Positions 34,159 to 46,631 of a DNA stretch of 64,000 bases are shown one piece after another. The stretch is from Paramacrobiotus metropolitanus (taxonomy: Eukaryota > Tardigrada > Eutardigrada > Parachela > Macrobiotidae), in contig NW_026570277.1 of assembly GCF_019649055.1 (NCBI RefSeq), forward strand, positions 62,001 to 126,000, in the 5' to 3' direction. The first letter of the stretch is position 1; each line of letters begins with the position of its first letter. The notes beneath the pieces are model-generated. The model searched no databases. It was given only the letters and a program-made list of their open reading frames with translations, and had not been told where the DNA came from. The translations under genes and the position numbers were made by a program.

Positions 34159-34775
34159 CAGTGAAACTTCTCTACTACGTACACCCTCCGTTCCCAGCTT
34201 CCTGAACGTTACAAAGGGGTGTACGTTAGGTAGGGGCACTGCCCCCAGGGGCGAATTAACGCCCCCCCAGGGGTGAGTTATATATTTGCGTGTAGCAACC
34301 GGAGGCGGCGCCGTGTATGTTTTGGAATATAAAATGACTTCTTCAACAATGATTTTCGAGCTTTTTCTCCAAAGAAAAACTCTGACGCTTACGTCCCGCG
34401 TCCATTTCTAAACAGATACAGTACCGTAATTGATAGGTTAAGTTCCCAACTACGTCTGTAAATGTTGTTTTTCATCGTTCCGCTGCTTCGCATAGCAAGA
34501 TCCGGCATTGGGCACACTTAAATCTGGAAGCCGGAGCTTTCTTTGAAATTGTTGTTCCTCGTTCTTAGCCAGGTGTACGTAACGTAGGGGTTGAACGTAT
34601 GTTAAATATGGTCTGCCGTTCCATGATAGGTGTACGTTATACTTGTAGAGGGGTGAACGTTATAAAGAGAACTGCCCCTATGTTATAATATGCCGGACAG
34701 TCCGGTTCCGATCCGTATGCACATAATAAAGGGGTGAACGTTATAAAAAAGTGTACGTTACGAGGGGTTTCACTG
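34159..34775. mobile_element. 617-bp MITE, Tc1/mariner-pogo type, TA target duplication
   Basis: Ends are CAGTGAAAC and its inverse GTTTCACTG, each flanked by TA (34157-34158 and 34776-34777). The terminal repeats stay similar for about 25-28 bases. Near-terminal and internal copies of GGTGTACGTTA-like and GGGGTGAACGTTATA-like sequence recur at least six times. There is no transposase ORF. A TA duplication with CAGTGAAAC-type ends is typical of pogo/Tigger-like non-autonomous elements. Confidence 0.8.
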
Positions 34776-37700
34776 TAGTTTATTAGATAAATTTGCCTCT
34801 ACTTTTGCTATGCGCTTTGCTGATGCTTTTTTCAGCAGTCATACTTCAGCACAACATTGTTCAACCATACGTGAAATTGTATGCCGTAAACAAAAATTGC
34901 ACTAACATGTAAGCTTATGTTGTATCCAAATTAGTATCAATAAAACAATTCTTGTGTAGGGCAACTTCGATTACATTAACTGCATAACTTCGGCTAAAAA
35001 CAATTATCTGATAACGATGCCAATAATTCACCGATAAAACAAAGTAATACATTGATGCGTACCAATAAAAAACTAATTAATAATTGAGCTACTGATACTT
35101 TTATAGTCAATAAACATTGTGCTGGAAATTGGACTGGCACTTTTATGTTAAGCATTGTACTGGTAAGTGGACGTACCTAGTAATAGTCCACAGCTTGCCG
35201 TCAGTTGTGGATACCGTTTCGAAAGTGGAAGAGAAAACTGCAGTACGCTCTCTGCATATCATGCAAGGCCAGATCGTTTCCGCATAGAAACGGACGGTAC
35301 CAGTTGGTTGAGTAAAGTTTAACTTCTGTACGAGTAACGCGAACTAGGGTATCGTTTGGACAACGACGGCTAATTAACAGTGTCACGTTTTGATTTTTTA
35401 ATCTGCTACATGGTGCCGGCTTAGTTGATTAGCATTTAATTATGTGCATCATGTTCAGTAAGACTTAGCGGTTATAACAAGACGCATAAAATGCGGCGCC
35501 TTGTATGCGCGCAATGTCAGAATCCGCAAAGTAGTTGCACAACAACTAAGTACTGTTGTAGACGGACGCGGTTATTTTGACAATCGCATACGGCAAAAAT
35601 GAATCAACTGACACAAGTAGATGAACCCGGACGGTGTGAAAATAATCATAATTATGTTCTGCTGATCGTTGTGCTTGGGGCTACTTTGAGGTTAGTATCG
35701 CTTTACCGCTTAGAATTTTGAAGTACGTATAAGTTTATAACCATAAATTCTAGAACGATTAACAATGCCGACACCTGCTGTTACTGTCTATCTAGTCTTA
35801 TAAAAATTTAACGTGGATTACATCAAGATGGATTTCCCTGCCGTTATTGTTCAGTTTCTTAAAATATAACCACACCTACAGATCTGTAGATGGATGGGCG
35901 ACTTAGCGAAGTGTACGTCGTAGGAAGATACCAACTTCGCGTCCGTACTTCGCGCTGTACTTCACGTCCGTACTGCTAATATTCGCTTGTTATTCGAATA
36001 TTGCAATTCTGGAAAGGGTAGCATGGAAGAAGTGTTTCTGTTATGAATTATAAGTTATGAATATTTAGTTTGTATTGACAACGGTACTTGATAAAGGTCT
36101 TACAGTTGTATTATGTCAGTCTTCGTAAGTATTAGGTACGTATGTGCATTTTCCTGTCATGTTTCTTACTAATATTTGACGGCTTTCGATCCTGAAAGTG
36201 TTTGTTATACTTGATACCCATTTCAAAACCTTTTTAATAATGCCGGAAGAATATGCTCTAGTCACAGGCAATTGCTCAGGTTACCTTCTGCTTTAATACG
36301 TACTCTGTTTACAAGCTGATACAGCTAATGGCGTTATTACAGACTGCGAAAATGTTTACAGTTGCAATGTGCTTGGTTCTATAGCTTTTTCAGGGACACT
36401 CTATCAGTGCCTTTAAAGGTCATATCTACCGTTACTTGCCACATGGGTACATGGGTAATTCACGACGTCTTGCCATTAATTATCTGTAGTTTGTTCAGTT
36501 TTTGAGTGCAGAATTACATATTTCCTGTTATTGTGTCAGTTTCCATCTGATGCAACGAATCAAGACAGACGTACCGTGAGCGTCGCAATCAACTCATCCG
36601 TCTGCGGAAGGTAATATTGCAAATTACTCATACTTGTGCGTACAAAGTGCTTAATGGAACGACCGATTAGCTGCTCTAGTGGACGAGTTGAATCGACTCG
36701 TTCAATCGACTCGTTCTTTGTGAACAAGCAGTGGTTAAAACTGTTTGCCAAAAAAAGCATTTCATAATACAATGCAAATACAGAGGATCTTGTAGATTAA
36801 TTGATCGTCCGTGCTAGTAAGATATCGAAAAGTTGAAAGCGAGCTGCTAATAAACGATTACTAAAAGCTTGCACAACCAAATGTATGTAGTTCACCCTGT
36901 TTCCAAGTTGCATTACAAAGTAAAGGTGTTAATGGTATTAGACCAATCCTATACTTGTCTACGCCATGAACAGCAGTCCAAAAGGAAAAGCGAGGTTTTG
37001 TAGAACCATGGGATAAACAAATTCCAAACTGGAGGTTAATAACATCGCCTCCAACAAAATCGGTAATGTGATATCTTCGAATAATAATCATCTGTTTAGT
37101 CCTGTCTTTTGTAAAAGCTGAAAACTTAAAAGGCTGGAAAAAGAATTTTGCGCATCGGATGCTATTCAACCTCTCCTATTTTTCTAATTACTCTACGAGA
37201 GCCGTCTGTTGGATTACGGTGCTTTGCCGTCCATGCGTAATTCAGGCAAGGTATATTACGACCTTTTGGCTTTCTTATCAAACCGTGCCTTTGAATCGTT
37301 TTCCGAGGGTACTCTACGGCCAAATCGTACAGACTGATTGGTAGATAAGTAATCCGAAATTTATCGATGCTTTTTGGATTCTATTGGCTCCAGCTGGCGA
37401 AGTTTTACCTTACGATTATACCGAATGCAGTATTTTCGCTCGACGAGATACGTATACAGCAAATCGGTTTGCTGTTAAAGCAAAGCTGTTTACTTTGGGT
37501 TGTACAGTTTCTTGTTCTGGATCACATGCGGCACATGCTTCCGCTTTGCTTTAAATGTCGGAATTTTGCACTTTTCGACACCCTGATCGCTTCATTACCC
37601 GTTCAAACTGCAATATTAGGACAGTAACCGCAATTGTTAGCGAAAGATCTTGACCGATATTGCGCCCACAACCGAGCACACACAGTAGAATGCTGATTTA

Positions 37701-39546
37701 TCGTTCAATCGCTTCGCAGTTTTAACACTCGGTCGATTATTCTTGGATACTTCCGATTAACGTATGCCGTGAGCAAAAACAGTTCATCAGTTGGTTATTG
37801 TATTTAAAGACCTTGCAGATTGGTAGCGGCTGCCATTTATTCTTCCATAAAATACGACGGCAAATGCGTGTCCCTATGTTAACTGTATATGGACATAAGC
37901 TTTTCACACGCACAACTGCGCAAAGTTTATGCAGCCCGGTTTCTCCAGAAATGACGGGGTTTACGTAAGTGATACTTTGGCGGGCACTGGCCTTGCCCTG
38001 CATATTAGTGGTCCTCCGGTGTCTGTACCACCGGATGATCGCTGATGTGTTGGTTAAGGACAAGCTAATCATCCCACACAGCGACCAAAACCAGGGAAAG
38101 CTCGTTGTAGTACTTTCCAAACCCCTGTTTTCTTGGTAGTCGTAAACTCGTAACACAGCAAAATACACGTGCGCCACACAAAAGAAAACTGGGATCCCTT
38201 CCTTGCGTCGGTTTTATGTTCAGTCTTTTTTAATTCTTACGGCTACCTCAGTTATAGTTCTTATGAGTTAAAAAAACTGAAGACAAAAATAAGCGCAGCA
38301 GCTGTGCTTTCGTGTTTTTATGTTGCTCGATTATCGGAATCCGGAAGGTCAAGCTGCAACCGGTCAAGCACTGCTCGGCAGCTCGATGAAGAGAGCGAAA
38401 GATTCTTTAATTATCTCGATGTTGCACGCCTGCTTGTTCCGTGTAGCATATCCAACGAACTCAGAGCCGTATTTCCTAGATTTTTTTAAATTAGAAAAAC
38501 AGAATTTCGAATACTGTATGCCTTCGAAGTTCGAATGTCTTTGTTACCTTCATGTCCATTTTTCACGTCCTATTTTTGCAACTCGGTTTTGTGCGCACAG
38601 ACTATTTTCAAGCTATCGTACACGCACCCGCAGAATGCGATAAAACAATGTAAAAAGTTGCTCCAAAGTGCGCGTAAGCGAGCGTTTTAGCGGGTGTATC
38701 GGTATTATGGTATACTAAAATTGCACATTGTATCAGTTAGGATGTTTCCGCGAATTATTAAAGAACCATAAAACAAATTCATTTTTTATCTTTGCATTTT
38801 AATTGAAAACCCAGTTATGTATAAAGCGGGATCCGCAATTTTTATTTCCACCATTCTGCCATGATGGTACATTTGTTACTACATATATCTAAAGGTTATT
38901 TCAGCAATCATGTGCTTCTTCTGTCTTATTGATGGGGAATTAGTGGGCGGTATGAAGATAACAGCTGTTAAACGGATCAAGAACATAACGGTGTGAACAA
39001 ATAAATCGATCTCCCATAGATCCGTTGAGACGAGATCAGTATACCCGCCGAGCGCTATAATCCCGCCACATGCGGTAACAATACGGGCGTTATGAGCAAC
39101 GGAAGATTTTTTGCCGGCAGCCCTTGGCATTGATGTAAACCGGAAATCTTGTATACCGGCGAATGCAGCGCAACATAGAATTGAGCGGGATCGATAGCAG
39201 AGAGAGAGCGAGAGCGCGAGATATTTACTAGAAATCACCGCGGCTAATTCACCGCTAATTCAATGGCAGCGGATCCAGTTTTTGCTGGTTTGCGTGGTTG
39301 GTGTCAATCGGCGGAAGAGCGCGGCGTCAAGGTGCGCAATCCACCGGGAATCCTTGAGATCATTCGTATTATCCGCTGCGATCAATACCGCGCGTTTTGG
39401 ATGCTAAATATCCTGGATTTATTGCAGTTTGGCGACTGCATATAACATTTTGTTTTATGGCTCTTATGGCGAATTTAAATTTGATTCGTGTTTGCGAGGA
39501 CATTCTTATATTTTTCAATATCATCTAGAATATATTGTTGACAGAA
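34776..39546. other. 4.8-kb gene-poor region
   Basis: No gene that I can support. AT-rich, with short ORFs (35201-35386, 36861-37169, 37367-37627, 37737-38177, 38169-38643) lacking motifs and probably random. Two slightly better candidates near the right end, 38879-39130 on minus (83 residues, two hydrophobic stretches) and 39263-39445 on plus (60 residues), have GC-richer, coding-like sequence but no recognisable domain. Confidence 0.4.
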
Positions 39547-41544
39547 ATGCAGGGAGTGCGGGAATGCGTAATTATTGGATCGCTGTTTGTGTTTAATGGA
39601 GCGGCACTGCTGGGCGCCAGTCTGCAAGGTAAGGCCTCATCGACAATCATTAACTTCCTTTACTTTTACACCTGACAACAAATAGCGCACAGAAACAATC
39701 TAATGTGAATTCGAAAGAAAAGCGTAATAGCATCCAGTGTCGAATTTTTACTTTCTTTCATCAGTGTTTCTTGGATGGTTTTTTTGCTCTCGCACTTCAA
39801 TACAATCTGTATATTGGTTCTTTCGGGTTCTTAGTAATTGTGCGATAGCAAAATATATCGTGGAATGTGATCCGTTATTACGATAATTCTGTCCTCTGAT
39901 GTCAACTAGACCCACTGTAATTAACTTCCCACATTGATCAGAGGCAGACGAGGCAGATCGCAAAATTAGGCAGCATGCTAACATTGTCCGGTAAGGACCG
40001 GTGTTCACAATCTGATAGCCCAACATTAAGGGAAGCGCCCCGGTACATGATCCCATGCTCGTGTACATGCACGGTACACTTCGCGTAATTGCGCGCACCC
40101 CAAGAAACGTTTTTGCATTGCTCAATGTCATTGTGTAGCCAAATAATTCCAGCATAAACTGGCCTCAACAACATTTCTGCGCACGATAGCCGGTTACATG
40201 TACAGATACTTATAGGTGAAATAACATTTAAAAAATTTTTACCCTGCATGGTTTTACCAAAAGCCTTATTATGGAATAATTTTCGAAAAATTTTGAACGG
40301 AAACGCATTTCAGAAAGATGCAGATCGCTCTGCAAGGCAAACGTTTCCGTGCATGTACAACGAATTTGCTGCCATATATCGAGTCATTTTTAACACCGTC
40401 ATGATTCTGAAAAACGAGCACGACGATCTGTACCTTGCTCCCAGGAAAACTAATTATTCATAATACAATAAAAGCTAATAAGCAGTAACCCAATAACAGT
40501 ATCTAATCAAAGTTACAGATACCAGATCGGTGCAACATAAATACGGATCGTGACCGGTAAATAGCAAGAACTACCGGTATATACAATACATCGCAGATCA
40601 GAAGGGAAATAAAAAGATAGAAGCTGCGACGAAGAAAAGGATACTCGTATAGGTAACACAACGATGAAAACGAAACAGAAATCACTATAAAGGCATTTAG
40701 AGAAAAAACAATCGAATCAAAAATCAAAAGGGAATCGATGCAAAACTTTGATGGTAAAATCAACAAGCAGTGTGCGACAGAAACACATCCATCGCAAATA
40801 AATAACCTCTAGTCGCCGACACTGGGTCTAAACAGCGAAGCGTACACTGTTTTTACGGTGCATCCGAAAAACCGGTGAGCTAATGTTATTGGTCCTAAGT
40901 TGATCATGTTTTTCGTAGTTGCACGGATATTGCCGTATCCCATGAATGTTCTTCACGAATCCCAGCACTACAACAAGACCATTGCCGGTCTGCAGATGCT
41001 CACCGGTTGCATGCACTGGCTGCGGGCCGTTCTCAAAGCGCTTCACTCTACCAACCGTCCGGTCGTTGCCCGGGAGTTCTACAGCACTTTAGCCAATCTG
41101 TTCCTGACGCACAGCATTCACGGCGCGACCGGTCTCATCGTCGTGACCTTCGTAGCCTACACCTTCTTCGAGCACCCGGTAGAACCGCGCCTCGTGGCGG
41201 AGCTCATTGTCAGTGTCAACAGGACCTGTGGAGCAGAAGCCGCTGGACACGCAGATAATCAAGCGGGCAAGCTGATCATGCTGTACACCCTCATCGATCT
41301 TTTTAAGGTCATTAATTACTGGCTGATGGTGATCAATGCCGTGATACTGGTACGGCTGATTTGTACACACTGGTACGGTGCGCCGAAGGTGAGGAAAGTG
41401 CGGCCGGAAATGGAGGATATTACGGAGACAACGACGCTGATCAGTGTGGAGGAGGTGAAAAGCGATACGGATCCGGAGACTGGGCTGCCCATGAAAATGG
41501 ATCCGTACGGTGGAAATTACGCAACATTCCCGTCTCATGCATAA
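39547..41544 (+). CDS. four-pass membrane protein, copy 1, family not recognised
   Basis: Two exons, 39547-39628 and 40919-41544, give 235 residues; the split codon (G then TT) keeps the frame. TM1 is in exon 1 (CVIIGSLFVFNGAALLGASL). Exon 2 opens with ARILPYP and has three more helices near residues 50-72, 95-115 and 165-190, then a cytoplasmic tail of about 45 residues. An N-glycosylation sequon (NKT) and two Cys lie outside the helices. Near the end, DPETGLP and then YATF are shared with the inverted paralogue at 46632-49641, as is the exon structure. The layout resembles tetraspanin- or claudin-like four-helix proteins, but the CCG of tetraspanins and the W-GLW-C-C of claudins are absent, so no family is assigned. 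Confidence 0.65.
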
Positions 41545-42878
41545 GGTGAAGACGGTGCGATTTTAAATCATGCTTTATGTTAGTGTTTGAACAAGCGTCA
41601 ATCAAATCACTGGCCGTGCTTGCTTATTTTTATCACTACTTTTGTATTTTTCGGTTTTTCAACAAATAAAACCAGTTTTTTAATGCTTTTTTGCTTTTAC
41701 CACATAATAATACTGTCGAAGTGTGAACATACAAGGTAATGCTGCTTCGTTTAGAATTCTTTGTTCTTTGCTTTGTGCAATGCTCTCTACAATGCGAAAT
41801 TGTTTTAAGTATTTTAAGTATTATTGTTTTAAGTTTATATATTTGGGTATTGCGTATTACATCAAAACAACCCGACTAACTCAACGTCTTGCCGGTAAAA
41901 AAAAACAACAGAGCAACTTCATACCGTAATTGCGACAGATCTATTATTCGGAGACCGAATTAATCTCACACGATCAACGCTCAGTGTTTGAATAATAAAT
42001 TTTATGTCTGTCTGTTCTGCATATTAAATAAGGTCCTTCTCTCGCACTCCTGGCGTCCTTTCTCCGATCTTCTTTTTTGCGGTGGCTTTTTCTTCGGCTT
42101 CTGGAGATTATACCGTAACGTAAAGCCTGAAGTCTTCCATCTCATTCAAGTACGACGGCGCGTGGCATGCTTCGTTATTGTAGCTCTTGCACCACCACAC
42201 TGCTTTTAGAATGCATCCGACGGTCGTACGCCGGCAGGATACGCAGTTTCTGGCACAGCTCGGGTGGCGTCCGCTAATTTCAGTTAGAAATCGCTCACAG
42301 TGACCACCCATGTACAGATGCTGTACGCGAAGCTACCTTACTAGGTTAAGTCGCTGTATCGTTAAAAGGTTCGCTTCAAATAGTAGGGCCATTCAAGCCG
42401 CACACTTTGTCATAACTCATACATATGATTAAACCGTTTGTTCGATCTTCGCCAAGAAGACCAGTTTTCGGCACAAATTGTTGCTCTTCTCCTGCATTGT
42501 ACGTACATTTGTTATGGACACATGGTAACCGACACACAATCACTTAGCTGCTATTTTTACAAAAATGCCTTCTGTGCACTTGGCTGAACATCCCTGTATG
42601 CAATAAAAGGAATAATGTACGAAATTATTCGTAATTATGCCCACGCTTTCTTTACAAATCCTCGTACAACGGCATCTACTTTGTTGAATACGGCGATTTA
42701 ATAAATCACGAAATACACATGAAAATTGAAATGATATACGACAAGCCGACATTTTATAACCAGTTATTTTTGCAAAACAGTGGTTTATACTTCAGTATTG
42801 TTACAATATAACAGCAACGTCTCGTCTCAAAAAGTGCATAACTATGGTCAATATCAGTTACTGTAAATATCAAAGAAA
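41545..42878. other. convergent 3' spacer
   Basis: About 1.3 kb between the rightward four-pass gene and the leftward kinase-Kelch gene, so both 3' ends fall here. AATAAA at 41665-41670 lies 121 bases past the first stop. No other gene recognised. Confidence 0.5.
41665..41670 (+). promoter_or_regulatory. candidate polyadenylation signal (AATAAA)
   Basis: About 120 bases after the stop codon of the four-pass membrane protein gene, same strand. Confidence 0.5.
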
Positions 42879-45739
42879 CTAATGAGCAAGTTTTTCCGGC
42901 ACTATGCTAGCACCGCGACTATTAAAGGGAAAACATGTACTTCTTTGGAGTCTTCCACAATCAAATGTTCGTTGATCCAAATTTGTAAAAGGATACTCTG
43001 CCCAAGTCTTCAGCTCGGGATTGTAAATTTCCATGAACGCCGTTAGGGAGTCTTTGTGTGTCCGTTCGAATCTGCCACCAAATACGAAAATGCGATTATC
43101 CATAACAAAGGCCCCATGCCGAGTTCGAGGTAGTCGAAGAGGGCCAGCGGTTATCCAGTTCATGGTGTCTACATCGAATTGTAGACACGAATCAATACAG
43201 TAATCACGGCGATATGGATTATCGCCGCCGATGACGTACAACGCATCGCCTACTTCAGCAAACGCACAGTTTTGCCGTGGTTTCAATGCTCGGTAAATAC
43301 CCGCAACCGTTCGGTATTTAGAAGTCTTGGTGTCGAAGCGCGCTACCGATTGCTCACTGTAGCCGTCCTGAGAAAGGCCGGAATAGATTTGACCGAGCAG
43401 CATGATGTGGCTGCTGTGTTTAGATGTTGCTACTGGCTCTTCTCTGAAAATAAATTTGAAATCACGCAGAAGTCCGATTTCTGCAGAAGTCAAAACCTTG
43501 TTGTGCGCATCTGGCTAAATATTGGCAGCCAGATGTTACAATTATTAAGCCAGACGCGGCAGTTTTATCATTCATTACTATGCTGATGGCTTATGGCAGA
43601 CTTTAAGAAAACTTCGTTGGTTAACTTGATTTATTGGATTACTAATCCATGAAATTTCAAACTGTCCAGAAAAGAGACATGTACGAACTATGCATACGCA
43701 TTACATATACCCAAAGCCAAACGGTTTCCGAGTAGCGTTTCTTCTTTCTTGACGTCAGACTTACGTTTTATGTTCATCCGTTAAAGTACTCCTTTCTGAA
43801 CGCACTTCGGTGATTTGGTCTCCCGAAACCTTTGCGATTTTTGGTTCGCGGTATTTAAAAGCAGTACCGTCATTTTCCCAAAAAAATATCCGGTCGCCGA
43901 TTGCTACCGGGGGCAGACACCATTCCTGAACCTGGATATCGGTTTGCATGGTACGCCATTCCCGGCTTTGCAGGTCCAAGCAGATAATCGCTAGGGTATG
44001 ACTTGAGGTTCTGTCAATCGAGCCGGCGTTTACCTGACTTGGCAAATCAAACGATTCTTGACCATAGTGAACGATGATGGAACAAAATTCTCGCAGAACT
44101 GGTAAGGTGGAAGCACCACGCCATGCAGTGTTTTAGTTTGCGGGTCGTACAGCTGCACGCGAATTTCCACCAGGTTGACGGCAATATAAAATTCGTGCAC
44201 GATCAGTATTTTGTTATCACTAACAGCCTCCAAAATATTTTCAGTGGTTTCTTGTGCACCGTGCAGTTGAGTATTGCAGACACACGGGCAAATAGTCGCC
44301 GCCGCTTGTTGAGCAGTCTCTGCTGCCAGTTCTTCAATGAGCGCTTTTGTTTTATCAGCCGTGGGCCGGTGTTGAGCACTGCGAGAAAAGCATCTTCGAA
44401 GAAGACCCCGAAAAAGTGACGGGATACTATCTAGTGACCATGCGTATCCATCAATAATTTTTGAAGTAAAGTCGTAGTCGGTCACACCTCTGTCATATAA
44501 AAAGCTGTCAGATTTATTTGCATTCCAGAGCACTTTTTCTTGGATACCGGAACAGTATTCATCTAAATCGAGGATAACGCGCCCAAGGCTCCAACTATCG
44601 GTCTTTCTGCCGACGCTTTCATGGCTTTGACGAAAAAACTTCGTAAGCATTTCCGGAGACATGTACAGGTATGTACCATGAAGTCTTGACGTGTCACTAG
44701 ATACGGTGCGCTCTTCACGCATGTGCACAGAATCGTCGAAATCTCCCACGAACAGTGCGCTGTGACGGTCTTCGTATCGTTTCACCAATACATTCTGTGG
44801 TTTCAGGTCTCCGTGGATGATATTCTGCTGATGTAAGAATCCCAATCCATTAGCAATTTGCAATGCGTAGCAAGCTGCGGCACTTAATTCAAGGAGGGCA
44901 TCGCTTTCTTTTTATTTTATTTAGCAAATCGCTCAGAGTTCCGTCTAAAAAAGCTGTATTTTATTAAACTGCCGTATTACAGTTAAAAAACTGCTGAAGA
45001 CTGTACTAATGAATTTTCCGAATACGTAATTATACTCGTAAGTATTTGCATCAATGTCTACTTTCATTCTCATAATCCTGCCGGTTCAGCTCGCCCTTTC
45101 CCATTCTACAGTGGACTTCCAAAGAAAAAAACGGGAAAAAGAAAACAGCCCACGCGTAGGGTGTATATTACTAGTCCGTTTGCACGAGCTGTACACACGC
45201 TGTGCAATAGTTTCATATACATAATGAATTGTACATCATATATAATATCTATATTTGTGGTACAACTGCGAGAAGTGCGAATGGGCCGAATGGCTACACT
45301 ATCCAGTTGTTGTCAATCGCACTGTTTCAGACTCACCGCTGTAATAGTTCATCAACAGTTCTATAGTCACTCCTCCTCCATATTCTTCAATAAAAAGAAC
45401 CTTATGATAATCAGTTAAATTTTCATGCTGCAGCTTGACCAAACGTTGCAGCTTCTCTTTCAAAGCGCCGTAGCCATCGTCCACAGCTGGGCTGGTTTTA
45501 TGCAGATGTATCACCTTGACCGCAACGTACGTCTCTGTCGGAAAGCTGTCACAACATTTTTGTGAAATACTCCCAAGATGTACAGTCCCAAACTTGCCTT
45601 GTCCAATGATCCTGTTGGCGTACTTCTCATAGTCACACTCTTTTCCACATGATACATATGATACAAGTGCATGCGGTTGGGCGGGCCCGACATCCATCCT
45701 TCCGCAGGATGAAAACAAAGTCCCCTCGGTTATGATCAA
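42879..45739 (-). pseudogene. protein kinase-Kelch repeat fusion, frame broken twice
   Basis: Exon 1 45739-45337 has the kinase N-lobe: glycine loop IIGQGKFGTVHLG and the ATP-binding Lys in YVAVKVIHL. Exon 2 starts 44944 (GTLSDLLNK), then the frame shifts at a T5 run (plus-strand 44909-44913) into ALQIANGLGFLH and IIHGDLKPQNVLV (HGD for HRD), GDFDDS (DFD for DFG), YMSPEM and DSWSLG. The C-lobe runs on into Kelch-type repeats. A second break follows LICQ at 44034; reading resumes from 44010 (SSHTLAIICLDL) to 43765, then exon 43443-42879 carries more Kelch (ALYVIGGDN, RIFVFGGRF). Asp residues for catalysis and metal binding remain. Either breaks are real (pseudogene), a sequence error, or in the second case a 23-base intron that would restore frame. 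The domain order kinase then Kelch is clear. Confidence 0.65.
44011..44033 (-). other. 23-base GT...AG segment whose removal restores frame
   Basis: On the minus strand, GTAAAC...GACAG lies between LICQ and the next Kelch strand. Skipping it keeps the reading frame. Far shorter than any intron seen elsewhere in the window, so an indel or pseudogene lesion is as likely. Confidence 0.3.
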
Positions 45740-46631
45740 GCAAAACTAGCAAAGAAAGTGTCCAAACCCAAATTTCTGTTTGTTTCGCAAAGGCGCACAG
45801 TCAGCTTAATCAAGAGAATATAGCTAGATTACCTGGGTAATGCAAAGTCGTTATCGTGTGAAAATTACAGATACCGTGGGCATTTATCAGAAAACTGTTT
45901 ACATGCCCTTTTACTGCTTGTTCGAAAGCGCATCGATCGTAATGTTATCTTTAACTGAATTGATTAGTCGCCACATTATCCAAACTTTCTCGCTTGCCTT
46001 TGTTTTCACACTAATTATGGGTTACAAACCGAAAGTGTGTATAAAATAATATAAACGATACCGATACGCAGATGCTTAGCCAATTACGGTAAGTATCACA
46101 GCGTAAAATAAAACCAACTAACCACCAAAAACTGTAAAATAAAAACAGTTCATTTAAGCAATTCTTGAGCAGTGCAGTTTAAAAGTAGAAACTGATGGTG
46201 TGCACAACGGCCGGAAATAATTATACCTAGAACTCGAAGTACCCAAGTACAATGTACTGTTAACAATTATCAAGTAGTCCTTACCAATAAGACCAATAAG
46301 ACTACGCAAATCCGGCAATCTTGCGCAGGGCAAGAGATCTACAGGATGTATCGAAGTATGACGTTCTCGGCTTGTTATGATTTCTGTTAAATGAAATGGC
46401 GCAGTGCTGCACTAAATTTTAGTTTATTATCATGCTGTTTAAGCAAAGCCGGGAAAGTTTGCGGAACATATAAACAAAGCTGAAGCCGACGGTGATGATA
46501 ACACAACAAAGGGCCAAACATTCCGTTTAAATCTGCAGTTCTTTGTAAAAAAACCGTGCTTCTATTAAAACTTCTCAAAACGTTTTATGGATAAAAGGTT
46601 TAATTAAATACCCGTCAAATACACAGCAAAT
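45740..46631. other. spacer between kinase-Kelch and four-pass copy 2
   Basis: AT-rich. Holds the promoter side of the kinase-Kelch gene and the 3' flank of the next leftward gene, with a candidate minus-strand AATAAA at 46423-46428. Nothing else recognised. Confidence 0.5.
46423..46428 (-). promoter_or_regulatory. candidate polyadenylation signal (AATAAA)
   Basis: About 200 bases past the stop of four-pass copy 2, on the same strand. Confidence 0.35.

Noticed and set aside
38879-39130. 83-residue leftward ORF with two hydrophobic stretches
   Set aside because: Coding-like base composition but no family, and no support from the related locus at 49.6 kb.
39263-39445. 60-residue rightward ORF just upstream of four-pass copy 1
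   Set aside because: Could be an upstream exon, but no donor site joins it in frame to 39547, and the paralogue has no counterpart.
40503-40766. Hydrophobic 87-residue leftward ORF
   Set aside because: Lies in the intron of four-pass copy 1, very AT-rich; hydrophobicity follows from T-rich codons.
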